Source: Photobacterium sp. JCM 19050
Lineage (GTDB): Bacteria; Pseudomonadota; Gammaproteobacteria; Enterobacterales; Vibrionaceae
Direction: 5' to 3'
Assembly (NCBI GenBank): GCA_001310455.1
Contig: BAXG01000009.1
Coordinates: 1 to 64,000 of the forward strand
DNA: 64,000 nucleotides
Below, in pieces: positions 45,003 to 55,948 of the stretch (positions are counted from its first letter, which is position 1; each line of letters opens with the position of its first letter). The translations under genes were made by a program, and so were the position numbers. Below the pieces are notes generated by a model. It saw nothing but the letters and a program-made list of their open reading frames with translations, ran no database searches and was not told where the DNA came from.

Positions 45003-45383
45003 TTACATGCGCTCGAAGATCTTATCGAGCTTCTCTTTCAGCGTTGCAGCTGTAAATGGCTTCACGATGTAGCCGTTAACACCGGCCTGAGCAGCTTCAA
45101 TAATCTGCTCGCGCTTGGCTTCCGCTGTAATCATCAGTACAGGAAGGTGCTTCAGCTCTGCATCAGAACGGATTTGGCGAAGCAAATCGATTCCTTGCAT
45201 GCCTGGCATGTTCCAGTCAGTAATTACAAAATCAATGCCGCCTTTCTTGAGGATAGGAAGTGCAGTCAGCCCATCATCAGCTTCCTGCGTGTTGTTGAAT
45301 CCGAGATCACGAAGCAGGTTCTTCACGATTCGACGCATTGTTGAAAAGTCATCAACAACGAGGATTTTCATGTTTTTATCCAA
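45003..45383 (-). CDS. cheY: Chemotaxis response regulator CheY
   Basis: Single-domain receiver that binds FliM at the motor. Intact, 126 residues: D11/D12, phosphoacceptor D56 in [11 protein letters not shown]86 and K108. The start is probably TTG 45383, with GGAGG five bases upstream; an ATG four codons in (45371) is the alternative. The sequence is close to V. cholerae CheY3, the switch-active copy. First che gene after fliA. Confidence 0.97.
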   Translation of the reverse strand: MDKNMKILVVDDFSTMRRIVKNLLRDLGFNNTQEADDGLTALPILKKGGIDFVITDWNMPGMQGIDLLRQIRSDAELKHLPVLMITAEAKREQIIEAAQAGVNGYIVKPFTAATLKEKLDKIFERM

Positions 45384-45423
45384 AGTTGCCTCCGCCTGAG
45401 GTCTCGTTATATTTTGCTAATTA

Positions 45424-46148
45424 TTAAGCGTTTACCCAAGATAATAGCTTGGTTCGTAAACGCTGCATTGCCTGACTCTGAATCTGGCAAACCCTTGACT
45501 CACTAACCCCTATAACGGCACCAATCTCTTTGAGGTTAAGTTCTTCGTCATAGTAAAGAGATAACACCAGGGCCTCTCTTTCGGGTAGCGAGCGAATCGC
45601 TTGAGCAAGTGATTCGCGAAAATTATCTTCAGCCACGTCTTCAAAGGGAAGATTTTCTTCCCGAATCTTATCACAGACGAAGGCATCTTCTGACACTCCA
45701 ACATCTTCCAAACCAATTAATCGGCCGTTGTTGATGTCATTTTGAGCATGATAGTACTGCTCAAGTGTCATTTTGAGATGCCCGGCTATTTCGACATCAG
45801 TCGGATCCCGTCCCAATTCACCTTCAAGTGCCGAAATCGCTTCAGAAATCTGGCGACTGGCCTTATGAACTGAGCGGGTACCCAATCCCCCCGGCGAATA
45901 TCATCCAGCATCGCACCGCGAATCCGGATTCCCGCATATGTTTCGAAACTGGCACCTTTACTCGGGTCGTAATTTTGTTGGGCTTCTAACAGCCCAACCA
46001 TTCCAGCCTGTATTAAATCTTCCACCTGGACACTTGCCGGCAAACGCCCAATCAAGTGGTGGGCGATGCGCTTAACCAGTGGCGAAAAGCGCTCTAAAAA
46101 CGCTTGCGAGTCCAGGCTTGCACGGCTGTATGTGAGAGCCCTGTTCAC
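45424..46148 (-). CDS. fliA: Flagellar sigma factor FliA (sigma-28) (one frameshift)
   Basis: Drives late flagellar genes. Region 2 (IGRLPASVQVEDLIQAGMVGLLEA, then DDIRRGDWVP) is in the first frame; after a break near 45882, where CCCGC should be CCCCGC, regions 3 and 4 follow (RSVHKASRQISEAI, LPEREALVLSLYYDEELNLKEIG, and the HTH in VSESRVCQIQSQA). The start is GTG 46148 with GGAG upstream. About 241 residues. It lies 4 bp after flhG. Confidence 0.95.
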
Positions 46149-46152
46149 GCAA

Positions 46153-47028
46153 TTACTCTCCTGCTGCCTGATCCCGAATCAGTAACCGTTCAACAAAAAA
46201 TTCTAAATGACCGCTCGGAGTACGAGGCAGTGGCCAGCATAACGCTTTGTTGGCCAGTGCTTTCAGTGCAAGGGCTGAAGGTGCCTGAGGAAATGCATCT
46301 ACAACCACTTTTTGCTTTTTCACTGACTGACGCACTCGTTCATCTAATGGGACACATGCTACTAATTCTAGATTAGCATTTAAAAAACGTTCAGTTACAC
46401 GTGTCAGTTTCGTGAACAAATCCCTACCTTCACGATAACTGCGCACCATATTTGCAACCACTTTGAAGCGGCTGACACCGTGTTCACGGCTCAGTATTTT
46501 AATCAGCGCATATGCATCAGTGATAGATGTTGGCTCATCACAGACCACGACAACCACGTCCTGGGCTGCGCGTGAAAAGCTCAAAACCATGTCTGAAATA
46601 CCGGCTGCGGTATCAACCAACAACACATCCACATCTTCGTCAAGCATACCGAAAGCACGGATTAATCCTGCATGCTGCGCCGGGCTAAGGTCTGTCATGC
46701 CCTTGGTACCGGAAGAGGCAGGGATAATTTTCAGCCCGTAAGGGCCTTCCACCAAAATGTCTTCCAGATCGCATTCACCTGCCATTACGTGCGACAGGTT
46801 ACGCCCGACCCGAAGCCCCAGCAAGACATCGACATTGGCCAAGCCCAAATCGGCATCCAGGACCATGACTTTTTTGCCCTGTTTTGCCATAGACACAGCC
46901 ATGCCCAGGGTCACGTTGGTTTTTCCTACTCCACCCTTTCCACCGGTAACCGTAATTACCTTAGTGCGGCGAGGCGTAGTAAGGCGGCGGAGGCCGCTTG
47001 CTTGATCGTGGTTCATCGTTTCAATCAT
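46153..47028 (-). CDS. flhG: Flagellar number regulator FlhG (FleN)
   Basis: MinD/ParA-type ATPase limiting polar flagellar number and antagonising FlrA. Walker A GGKGGVGKTNV, DADLGLANVD and LVDTAAGISDMV are present. I choose ATG 47028 (MIETMNHDQASGLRRL), which includes the conserved DQAxGLR motif that stimulates FlhF GTPase; it overlaps the flhF stop by 8 bp. 291 residues, intact. Confidence 0.95.
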   Translation of the reverse strand: MIETMNHDQASGLRRLTTPRRTKVITVTGGKGGVGKTNVTLGMAVSMAKQGKKVMVLDADLGLANVDVLLGLRVGRNLSHVMAGECDLEDILVEGPYGLKIIPASSGTKGMTDLSPAQHAGLIRAFGMLDEDVDVLLVDTAAGISDMVLSFSRAAQDVVVVVCDEPTSITDAYALIKILSREHGVSRFKVVANMVRSYREGRDLFTKLTRVTERFLNANLELVACVPLDERVRQSVKKQKVVVDAFPQAPSALALKALANKALCWPLPRTPSGHLEFFVERLLIRDQAAGE

Positions 47029-48654
47029 AGTAGTCCGCCGCGTTTGATTCGAGCGAATCATTGCTCCAGAAATGTGGTTGCTGTTCCTCGTTGGTTTCCA
47101 TCAACTCACAGGCACGTCTGACAAGGTATTTGCCACTTGCTGGGCGAATATCCTCAGGTACCCGCTGACCATCAGCGAGGTAAGCGACTGGAAGCGCATT
47201 CTCAAGCGTAACGCACAGCACTTCTCCGAGACTCAGGGATTCATCTAACTTAGTGAGTACACAACCTGACAGTGGAATACGTCTAAAGTGCTCCAAAGTC
47301 TCCTGTAAAACCCGACGCTGCGCAGTAGCTGGCATAACCAAAAGGCTTTTGATGTCAGCCCCGCTGTTTTGCATCAGGGTATCAAGCTGTTCCGAAAGAC
47401 GGATGTCTCGCTGACCCATACCGGCTGTATCCAGCAGGACAAGGCGGCGGTGACGCAGTTGATAAAGTATGTCGGCCAGATCGTCTGCATCTTTAGCAAC
47501 TCGTACCGGACAGCCCAAAATCCGCCCATACGTTGCCAGTTGCTCGTGAGCCCCGATCCGGTAAGTATCTGTCGTAACCAGCGCAATTTCTTCCGGGCCA
47601 AACTCCATTGCAGCCTGAGCGGCAAGCTTGGCGATCGTTGTTGTTTTTCCAACACCTGTAGGCCCAAGCAGAGCAATAACGCCACCAGCTTCCAAAAGGT
47701 TCCCACGAACGGTAATCACCTGATCTGCCAAAAGATCCATCAGATCCGTCCAGGCTTCATTAGCCGGCGTACTCTCAGGAATATAGCCTGCCAGCTGATC
47801 AGCAAATTCGGAGGATAACCCCAGTTTTTCAAGACGCTTGATCAGCATGGCGCGAAGGGGTTCCCGGCGCTCGACTTCCTGCCACATCAGGCCGGAAAGC
47901 TGGTGTTCCAACAGACTGCGAATTGACGCCATCTCACGACGCATCGCATCGATTTCAGAAGGGCTCTGTTGATGGCTGTTTTTATCGTAGCGAGTGGGAT
48001 CCAGACGAGGGGACTGGCGGTCGTGGCTGTCCTGACCATTGCGAGAAAAAAGGGAGTGTTCTTGCGCACGTTTTGGACCCGGCCCCAGGGCCCGGTTTCC
48101 ATTGGCTGAGCCGTTTTCTGGCTGAGCCTGTTAAATGGGTTGGGATCATCATCATCACGGCGTCGGTTACGAGCTGGCTGCTCTTCCATATACCGATTGC
48201 GAGGCATGCCATATCCGTTGTCACGGCTTTCCTGACGGTGCCCGCCACCGTTTCCGCGATTGGCCTGACGTTGCAGCAAAGCGCTCAGACTGTCTGCTTC
48301 AGTCTCAGCCTCATCCAAGCTGCCATCCTGGTTTACGTAGCGTTTGAGAAGGTTTGAGAAAGTGCCGCGCTCACGTTTTTCAGGGTGCGCCTGTTGCGCC
48401 GGGGCCGGCCGGCCGATTTGAACCTTGTCATCGGCCAGTTTACGTTTCACCTGACGCAATTCATCGGCGAGTTTTTCTTTCAACTCGTTGCGGCGGGTTT
48501 CCGGCTGAGGCGGCTCATTATCAATCGCCGCCACGATCTCGATGCCACCCGTGACTTTTTTGTTCGACATAATGACGGCATCTGCGCCCAGGGTATCCTT
48601 CACCTGCGCCAGTGCTGTTTTCATGTCTTTGGCAAAAAATCGCTTAATCTTCAC
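47021..48654 (-). CDS. flhF: Flagellar biosynthesis GTPase FlhF (one frameshift)
   Basis: SRP-type GTPase that sets polar placement of the flagellum. N-terminal B domain (MKIKRFFAKDMKTAL, DTLGADAVIMSNKKV), a charged linker with RNRRRDDDDP, then after a break near 48050 the N and G domains: GPTGVGKTTTIAKLA (G1), DTYRIGAHEQLATYG (G2), LDTAGMGQRD (G3) and TKLDESLSLGEVL (G4). About 544 residues. The linker seems longer than in enteric homologs. Confidence 0.95.
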
Positions 48655-48721
48655 AATTGCTTTCCCGATCTACACGGTTAATTTGCGTCAGTTACCTAAT
48701 AGCGCCAGTTGGCTTTGGTTA

Positions 48722-50828
48722 TTAATTACCTACGGCGTAAACGATTCTAATTTGTTTCTCATCCGGTACTTCCTGGTAAGACAGCACCCGCAAGGCCGGA
48801 ATGGTGTTTTTAACAAATTTCGCCAATGTGGCCCGAAGAACGCCGGATGTCAGCAGTACAGCAGGCTCACCTTTAAGTTCTTGTTGCTGCGTGGCATCAG
48901 TGAGTGACTGTTGCAAACGTTCCGCCAGTCCCGGCTCTATACCGGAAGACTCACCACCCGCAGCCTGCATGGTTTTATGCAACATTTGTTCCAGCTCAGG
49001 CGCAAGGGTGATGACAGGCAGTTCTGGCGCGGTTCCGTTAATCTCCTGAACAATAAGACGCCTCAGGGTTATACGCACTGCCGCGGTCAGTACGTCAGGA
49101 TCTTGACTCTTGGGTGCATATTCGGAAAGGGTCTGCACGATAGACCGGATATCACGGATTGGAACAGCCTCGTTAAGCAGGTTTTGCAGTACCTTCACCA
49201 CAACGCCAAGAGACAACACATCGGGGATAAAACCATCCACCAGCCTTGGTGATTGTTTGCCCAGCATATCAATAAGGTTCTGAACCTCTTCGTAGCCAAG
49301 AAGCGTTCAGCGTTGTTGGTCAGCATTTGACTAAGGTGGGTTGCAAGAACAGTGGCTGAATCTACGACGGTATAACCCAGAGCTTGCGCATGTTCACGTT
49401 GGGTGTCTTCAATCCACACCGCTTCAAGCCCAAAGGCCGGGTCACGGCCGGCTTCGCCATCTATGGAGCCGAAAACCTGCCCGGGGTTAATCGCCAACTC
49501 GAGGTTTGGCCGGATGTCCGCCTCCCCGACTGCAACTCCCATCAGGGTAATACGATAACTGTTTGGTGGCAGCTCAAGGTTGTCCCGGATATGAACAGGT
49601 GGGACAAGGAAACCAAAGTCCTGGGACAGCTTTTTCCTTACGCCCTTAACCCGATCCAACAATTCCCCGCCCTGATCCCTATCCACCATAGGGATAAGCC
49701 GGTAACCCACCTCCAGCCCAATCACATCGACGGGCTGCACATCATCCAGGACAGCTCTTTGGGTTTGGAAGCAACAACGGGGGCTGCGGAATCGGTAGCC
49801 AGTTTTTTCTCGGCTTCTTTTTTCTGGTGCTTGATTTTCCAATACGCCATCCCGCCGCAGCAAAGCGCCAGAAACAGGAACGGGATATGCGGCATACCCG
49901 GCACAACACCCATCACGGTGAGGATACCGGTTGAGATAACCAAGGCACGAGGGTTGTCAAACAACTGGAATATAACCTGTTGTCCCATGTCCTCGTCAGT
50001 ATTTTGACGAGTTACCATGATGGCCGCTGCAATAGAAAGCAGCAGTGATGGTATCTGGGCAACCAGGCCGTCACCGATAGTCAGGAGCGTATAGATTTCG
50101 ATGGCTTCAGAGAAACCGAGCCCGTGTTGGGCCATACCGATGGAAAGGCCACCGATAATGTTAATAAACAGGATCATGATGCCGGCAATGGCATCCCCTT
50201 TTACGAACTTGGACGCACCGTCCATCGAGCCGTAAAAGTCTGCTTCTTTGGTGACTTCTGAACGCCGCGTCCGTGCCTGTTCCTGATCAATCAGCCCGGC
50301 ATTGAGGTCGGCATCAATCGCCATCTGCTTACCCGGCAAGGCATCCAGGGTAAAGCGGGCACTTACTTCTGAAATACGTCCTGCACCTTTGGTTACCACC
50401 ATAAAGTTGATAATCATCAGAATCAGAAACACGACCAGACCGACGGCATAGTTTCCGCCAATAACCACCGAGCCAAAGGCATCAATAACGTCACCTGCAG
50501 CACCCGGCCCTTCATGGCCGTACAAAAGTACAACACGCGTAGAAGCAACGTTCAGGGCCAGGCGAAGCAGGGTCGCAACCAGAAGGACAGTGGGGAATGC
50601 AGCAAAGTCCAAAGGGCGGCGGGTATAGATACTCACCAGCAATACCACCAGAGACAGGGCGATATTGAATGAAAAGCTAAGGTCCAGCAGCAGCGGAGGC
50701 ATTGGCAGCACAACCATTGCCAATGCGGCCAGAACGAGGACCGGTGCGCCGACGGCAGGCATTGAGCTAAAGCGGTTTGCCGGAAATTTGCCAGATTGGG
50801 GAAGGGCGACTTTCAATTTGTTTAGCAT
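48722..50828 (-). CDS. flhA: Flagellar type III export protein FlhA (two frameshifts)
   Basis: Export-gate component. Eight membrane helices in the first ~330 residues, with the cytoplasmic FHIPEP-type signature region (TKGAGRISEVSARFTLDA then MDGASKFVKGDAIAG), then a cytoplasmic domain that binds chaperone-substrate complexes. Frame breaks near 49780 (KELSW to DDVQPVDVIGLEVG) and near 49300 (NNAERFLGYEEVQ). About 702 residues. A sigma-54 promoter-like site is 44-58 bp upstream of the start. Confidence 0.96.
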
Positions 50829-50871
50829 GCCGCTGCGTATCTCTTTTTCTAAGTTCTCTAAAGGCTAAAAA

Positions 50872-50886
50872 GCAAAAATTGCACCA
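50872..50886 (-). promoter_or_regulatory. Sigma-54 promoter candidate upstream of flhA
   Basis: On the minus strand TGGTGCA-ATTT-TTGC fits the RpoN consensus TGGCACG-N4-TTGC with the invariant GG and GC at the right spacing. The predicted start is near 50860, about 32 bp before the flhA ATG. flhA operons of vibrios are known RpoN/FlrC targets. Confidence 0.65.
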
Positions 50887-50932
50887 GAAGTTTCGTCAAA
50901 AATACGTTGCCGGGCAACGCCCGTTCTTTTCG

Positions 50933-52066
50933 TTAGCGTGCAAGATCTGACGGGATAGGCATTTTATCCGGAGTAAGCCGTTTTGGCTTGCTTCCTTTGC
51001 CTTTTCTGTGCTGTTTAAGCTGGAATACATAAGCCAGAACCTGCGCTACTGCAACGAAAAGGCCGTGCGGAATCTGGTCTTCCAGTTCTGTGCTGTAATA
51101 GACCGCACGGGCAAGAGGCGGTGCGGCGACGATTGTAATGTCATGTTCAGACGCAATTTCCCGGATTTTCAATGCAGTAAAATCAATCCCCTTCGCTACC
51201 ACAACTGGAGCTGCATCCATTTTTGTGTCATAACGCAGCGCAACTGAGTAATGCTCCGGGTTGGTAATCACGACGTCTGCCTGGGGAATATTCGCCATCA
51301 TCCGGCGCTGTGCCATTTCCCGCTGCAACATACGGATACGGCCCTTCACCTCAGGCTTACCCTCCGTATCCTTGTATTCGTCCTTGATCTCCTGCTTGGT
51401 CATTTTGAGCTGATCATTGTGCTGCCATATCTGGAAAGGCACATCGATAGCAACCACCACCAAAAGGGAGCAACAAATCAGCAGGACAAAATTTGTCAGC
51501 AGATCAAGCGCATGGAACATGTTCACCGGAAACACTTCGTTGTTGAGCTGGAAGAAGTCCTCACGGCTGCCCCAGATAAGGTAACCGGCTACCCCACCGA
51601 CCAGGATGACTTTCAGGATAGACTTAATCAGTTCAATGGCACTTTGTTTACCCACCATGCGCTTAAGGCCGTTCAGCGGGTTCATTTTATTGGCTTTCGG
51701 TCGGGCTGCTTCCCAGGAAAATGAGACGCCTCCGACAGCCGCCGTACCAATAAAGCCGGCTAAAAAAAGCAGAAATAGCGTAATACCCAGAGGTAAAATC
51801 AGGTTTACCAGCGCCCCAAGGACAATCAGCCCCAACTCGGAGAAATCAAAGATCTCCTTTCTCGACAGGCTGAAAAACCTGACCATGATTTCGCGAAGGC
51901 TTTCAGCAAGACCGCTGCCAAGCCACATAAGTGAAACCGCGCCCACCACCAAAACAGCGACAGATGCCAATTCTCTTGAGCGCGGTACCTGGCCTTTTTC
52001 CCGCGCCTGCTCACGCCTTCGGGGCGTGGCGTCTTCTGTACGTTCCTGACCGTCGTTCTCTGCCAT
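50933..52066 (-). CDS. flhB: Flagellar export switch protein FlhB
   Basis: Switches export specificity from hook to filament. Intact, 377 residues: a charged N-terminus (ERTEDATPRRREQAREKG), four membrane helices, then the cytoplasmic domain with the autocleavage site NPEH (N269-P270). The canonical motif is NPTH; the Asn-Pro bond is kept and Thr is replaced by Glu, a variant I believe is normal in vibrios. Last gene of the fliK-flhB set. Confidence 0.96.
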   Translation of the reverse strand: MAENDGQERTEDATPRRREQAREKGQVPRSRELASVAVLVVGAVSLMWLGSGLAESLREIMVRFFSLSRKEIFDFSELGLIVLGALVNLILPLGITLFLLFLAGFIGTAAVGGVSFSWEAARPKANKMNPLNGLKRMVGKQSAIELIKSILKVILVGGVAGYLIWGSREDFFQLNNEVFPVNMFHALDLLTNFVLLICCSLLVVVAIDVPFQIWQHNDQLKMTKQEIKDEYKDTEGKPEVKGRIRMLQREMAQRRMMANIPQADVVITNPEHYSVALRYDTKMDAAPVVVAKGIDFTALKIREIASEHDITIVAAPPLARAVYYSTELEDQIPHGLFVAVAQVLAYVFQLKQHRKGKGSKPKRLTPDKMPIPSDLAR

Positions 52067-52072
52067 CGGCCT

Positions 52073-52858
52073 TTACCCCGAACAGTTAACGCGAACAATG
52101 GAACACATCTTTTCCAACCCGGTTTGCCAGTAGTTCTCGTAATGAGGATAGATACCTGACAACAGGAAAAGACTGATAGATAGACCAACCAACAGCGCAA
52201 AAGCAAAACCAACGGAAAAGATATTCAGCTGCGGCGCAGCGCGGGTCATCACACCAAATGACAGGTTCACCGTCAAAAGGGCAATAACAGCCGTGAGAGA
52301 CATACTGAGGGCCACTTTGAACATAATGCCAAACCAAAGTGCCAGCTCCCGGAAATTGGCCTTATCAAACATCTCTCCAACCGGCAGTGTCTTGAAGCTC
52401 ATCACCACCAGCTGAATCATGGCTAAGTGTCCATCCGTTGCCAGGAACAGCATCAATGCAAGGAACAGGTAAAACTGACCCAATACGGGCGTATTCTGAC
52501 CGTTGGCCGGGTCGACCATGGAGGCAAAACCCAGGCTCGACTGCATACCAACTATCTGCCCAAGGATAACGAAGGTTTGGGTAATGAACTGGGTAATAAT
52601 GCCCATCGCCACGCCAATAACGATCTGTTGGAATGTGACCATAAACCCGGGTAACGAAAAGACCTCCAGACCCGGTTGAATTTTAGGAAGGACCGGCATG
52701 GCAGCAAGGGTGATTGCCAATGCCAGATATAACCGGACCCGGGAAGGAACAAAACGCGCGCCAAAAAACGTCATCGCCATCATCATTGAGGAAATGCGCA
52801 CAAACGGCCAAAAGTAGTTGGCCAAAGCTGCAAGGACGACGTCTGCCGGGTATTCCAT
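52073..52858 (-). CDS. fliR: Flagellar export apparatus protein FliR
   Basis: Integral membrane component of the export gate, 261 residues, intact, with about six helices. Conserved segments FVRISSMMMAMTFFG and LGFASMVDPANGQNTPVL are visible. Preceded by fliQ and followed within 6 bp by flhB. Confidence 0.95.
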   Translation of the reverse strand: MEYPADVVLAALANYFWPFVRISSMMMAMTFFGARFVPSRVRLYLALAITLAAMPVLPKIQPGLEVFSLPGFMVTFQQIVIGVAMGIITQFITQTFVILGQIVGMQSSLGFASMVDPANGQNTPVLGQFYLFLALMLFLATDGHLAMIQLVVMSFKTLPVGEMFDKANFRELALWFGIMFKVALSMSLTAVIALLTVNLSFGVMTRAAPQLNIFSVGFAFALLVGLSISLFLLSGIYPHYENYWQTGLEKMCSIVRVNCSG

Positions 52859-52866
52859 TTCGCCCC

Positions 52867-53136
52867 TTAGTAGAGAATATGTGGAATTTCATCCACCATC
52901 CGGAAGAAATATTCCATCAGCAGACGGGTCATCCAGTGCCCGAAGAACATCAGGGCAATCAATGTCGCGATTAGACGCGGCAAAAAACTAAGAGTCTGTT
53001 CGTTGATGGACGTGGCTGCCTGGAAGATGGCGACAATCAAGCCGACTATCAAACCGGGAACCACCGCAGCGGTCACCATAATAAGCACCAGCTGCAGCGC
53101 ATCTTGGAACAGACCAACAAAGGCTTCAGGAGTCAT
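52867..53136 (-). CDS. fliQ: Flagellar export apparatus protein FliQ
   Basis: 89 residues, intact, two membrane helices, with the family motif PGLIVGLIVAIFQAATSINEQTL. The small export-gate subunit between fliP and fliR. Confidence 0.95.
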   Translation of the reverse strand: MTPEAFVGLFQDALQLVLIMVTAAVVPGLIVGLIVAIFQAATSINEQTLSFLPRLIATLIALMFFGHWMTRLLMEYFFRMVDEIPHILY

Positions 53137-53145
53137 ACATCCTCC

Positions 53146-54009
53146 TTACCCGAAACTGCCCGCAAGGGTCGAAAGAATAAGGTTCCAGCCATCTACCAGT
53201 ACAAACAGCATCAGCTTGAACGGCAGGGAGACGATCATCGGCGAGAGCATCATCATACCCATTGCCATCAACACCGACGCCACCACCAAGTCGATAATCA
53301 AAAACGGCAGGAACAACATAAAGCCAATCTGAAACGCAGTTTTCAGCTCCGATGTAACGAAAGCCGGGATAAGGACAGTCATCGGAACCTGTTCAGGTTC
53401 TTTGGCAGACGAGCCGGACATGTTCACAAAGGTTTCCAGGTCCTTCACCCGGGTCTGCCGGAGCATAAACTCGCGCAGGGGGACTTGCCCTTTGTCAAAA
53501 GCTTCCCGGGCGGTAATGGTTTCATTGATATAGGGTTGGACGGCATCAGTATTAATGCGTTCAAAAACCGGGGACATGATAAAAAGGGTCAGGAATAACG
53601 CAATACCGATAACAACCTGATTAGACGGGGTCTGCTGAAGACCCAGTGCCTGCCGGAGGATGGCCATTACCACCACAATCCGGGTGAATGACGTCATCAG
53701 GATGACAATGGCCGGCAGGAAGCCGAGCAATGTCATCAGGGCAAGAATCTGGAGCGATACCGAGTAGTCTTCCGTGCCGTCAGGATTTACGCTCATGGTA
53801 AATGCAGGAATTCCCGGTCCGGCAGAGCGGCGTACTATGTTGGATGCGCTGCCCTCTTTGCTCATCATGGTTTCGGTCACGCTCTCCTGAGCAGGGACAG
53901 CAGCATTTTCCTCTTCTGCATGAGCCTGAAAAGGCATGACCAACAGCAGCATGAGTGACAACAGACATGCTTTGATGACAGGACACATTGCGTTGACGTT
54001 AAGACGCAT
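53146..54009 (-). CDS. fliP: Flagellar export apparatus protein FliP
   Basis: Export-gate core. Signal peptide ([16 protein letters not shown]), then the family motifs [24 protein letters not shown] and [18 protein letters not shown] choose ATG 54009, which overlaps the fliO end by 11 bp, giving 287 residues. A Glu/Ala/Ser-rich stretch after the signal peptide is an extra found in many FliP. Confidence 0.95.
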   Translation of the reverse strand: MRLNVNAMCPVIKACLLSLMLLLVMPFQAHAEEENAAVPAQESVTETMMSKEGSASNIVRRSAGPGIPAFTMSVNPDGTEDYSVSLQILALMTLLGFLPAIVILMTSFTRIVVVMAILRQALGLQQTPSNQVVIGIALFLTLFIMSPVFERINTDAVQPYINETITAREAFDKGQVPLREFMLRQTRVKDLETFVNMSGSSAKEPEQVPMTVLIPAFVTSELKTAFQIGFMLFLPFLIIDLVVASVLMAMGMMMLSPMIVSLPFKLMLFVLVDGWNLILSTLAGSFG

Positions 54010-54423
54010 TGTTCTTCCTGATAATCTGGCCCAGTTGAGAAGCAAAGTCTTTTCCTCCGCCCGCTTTTTCCTCCAGCGGTTTATCCAATGTTTTTAACAA
54101 CGTAATGTTCTGGCTGGTAATACCTACCACAAGTTGTTCTTCGCCGACCTGTACCACAGCAATACGTTCACGCTGCCCAACAGGCAGCTGGCTGATGATA
54201 CGCATATTACCCTGCCCTCCCACGGTTCCGGTAGGCGCATTTTCTTAGCCAGCCACCCCAAAACAAGAATCAGACACAGGACAAAAATCAGGGCGGTGAA
54301 GGTTGTAGCCATATTCAGGTCACCGGACGGCGCTGCAAATACCGGGTTACAGAAAAACACCAAGGCAGGCCAAAGGCCTGCCAGGTTGAATTTCCTGCTG
54401 CATTTTGCACGTTGCATGCTCAT
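53999..54423 (-). CDS. fliO: Flagellar protein FliO (one frameshift)
   Basis: Membrane protein that assists FliP assembly. A signal-like helix, a second helix ([20 protein letters not shown]), then after a frame break near 54225 the cytoplasmic part [26 protein letters not shown], typical of FliO. About 141 residues. It lies between fliN and fliP. Confidence 0.9.
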
Positions 54424-54448
54424 GTGTTCATGCCTTTTCAGGAAACGA

Positions 54449-54844
54449 TTAACGAAGCTTTTTGATACGTTCAGTCTGGCTGATTACGTCTGTCAGGCGG
54501 ATACCAAACTTGTCGTTGACCACAACCACTTCTCCGTGCGCAATCAGCGTACCGTTAACCAGTACATCCAGCGACTCACCCGCGACACGGTCAAGCTCAA
54601 CAACCGACCCCTGGTTAAGTTGCAACAGATTACGAATGTTGATTTGGGTCCGGCCAACTTCCATAGAAATGGTCACCGGAATATCCAGAATCGTATCCAG
54701 CTTGCGCTGTTCATCACTGGTGAGGGCTACACTGTCATCTTCAAGTTCTTCAAGCGGTGCAGCTTGTACATCTTCACCACCTTCAACCTCAGCCTGCTCA
54801 GCCAGGGCCGCCGCCCAATCGTCTTCAATATCATCTGGTGCCAT
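54449..54844 (-). CDS. fliN: Flagellar motor switch protein FliN
   Basis: C-ring component, 131 residues, intact. The SpoA domain occupies the C-terminal ~80 residues (ILDIPVTISMEVGRTQI, VVELDRVAGESLDVLVNG, and VNDKFGIRLTDV). The acidic N-terminus is typical of non-enteric FliN. It lies 23 bp after fliM. Confidence 0.96.
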   Translation of the reverse strand: MAPDDIEDDWAAALAEQAEVEGGEDVQAAPLEELEDDSVALTSDEQRKLDTILDIPVTISMEVGRTQINIRNLLQLNQGSVVELDRVAGESLDVLVNGTLIAHGEVVVVNDKFGIRLTDVISQTERIKKLR

Positions 54845-54867
54845 GTGTCATCCACCTGTTATGCCTG

Positions 54868-55941
54868 CTAATTCGCATTTTTGTCCAGCGAATCATCAAG
54901 ATCTTCTTCAAGGTTTTCAATTAAATTGCCTTTACCAGGCCCATCCAGCAGAACCAGTTCTGATTTGGCCACTTCCGGACGCTTAAGCTTTTCCGTCACT
55001 TTTATCGCGAGGTTGCCGTTACTCTGCCCCATTTTACCGCGGTATGTCGGAAGGTCTTCCACATATACGGTACAGCTTTCAGGCATGTCGATCGGAATGA
55101 TATCCCCGGCCTGCAACTCCATCAAATCGCGCAATGTCAGGGTGGTATCGAGCAACTTGGCGCGCATATCTACTTCCACATCCATGATTTCATCGCGCAG
55201 CGCCTTGCTCCAGCGCAGGTCCGTATCCATCTTATCGCTCTGGACACCGGCATCCAGCAATTCGCGGATAGGTTCAAGCATGGAGTACGGCATGACTACG
55301 TGGAAGTCACCGCCACCACCGTCAAGTTCAATGTGGAATGAACTGACAACAATCACTTCTGTCGGGCTGACGATATTCGCCATTGCCGGGTTCACTTCCG
55401 AATCGAGATATTCGAAATCCACCGACATTACCGGCGCCCAGGCATCTTTATAATCCTCGAACACCAGTTTGAGCAGCATCTGGATTACCCGGCGCTCAGT
55501 CGGAGTAAACTCTCGTCCTTCGATACGCGCATGGAACCTGCCATCCCCGCCGAAGAAGTTATCAACCAGAATGAAAACCAGGCGGGCTTCCATCGTAATC
55601 AGGGCAGTACCTTTAAGCGGACGGAAGCGCACCATATTAAGGCTGGTCGGCACATACAGGGTGTTTTGGTATTCACCAAATTTCACCATCTGTACGCCGT
55701 TTATTGACACCTCGGCCGTTTTGCGCAGCATGTTGAACAGGCTGATACGCATATGGCGGGAGAAGCGCTCATTGATAAGCTCCAGGGTCGGCATGCGACC
55801 ACGGACAATGCGATCCTGAGAGGAAAAGTCGAAGCTGACTGCCGAACCACCATCGGGGGATTCGACAACCTCTTCTTCCTCGTCATCGTCTACGCCATGA
55901 AGGAGCGCATCAATTTCGTCTTGGCTTAGTAAGTCTGTCAC
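54868..55941 (-). CDS. fliM: Flagellar motor switch protein FliM
   Basis: CheY-P receptor of the C-ring, 357 residues, intact. The N-terminal CheY-binding motif LLSQDEIDALL, the middle CheC-like domain (RHMRISLFNMLRKTAEV, GGDGRFHARIEGREFTPTE) and the C-terminal SpoA domain are all present. The C-terminus is acidic. Confidence 0.97.
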   Translation of the reverse strand: MTDLLSQDEIDALLHGVDDDEEEEVVESPDGGSAVSFDFSSQDRIVRGRMPTLELINERFSRHMRISLFNMLRKTAEVSINGVQMVKFGEYQNTLYVPTSLNMVRFRPLKGTALITMEARLVFILVDNFFGGDGRFHARIEGREFTPTERRVIQMLLKLVFEDYKDAWAPVMSVDFEYLDSEVNPAMANIVSPTEVIVVSSFHIELDGGGGDFHVVMPYSMLEPIRELLDAGVQSDKMDTDLRWSKALRDEIMDVEVDMRAKLLDTTLTLRDLMELQAGDIIPIDMPESCTVYVEDLPTYRGKMGQSNGNLAIKVTEKLKRPEVAKSELVLLDGPGKGNLIENLEEDLDDSLDKNAN

Positions 55942-55948
55942 AATGCAC

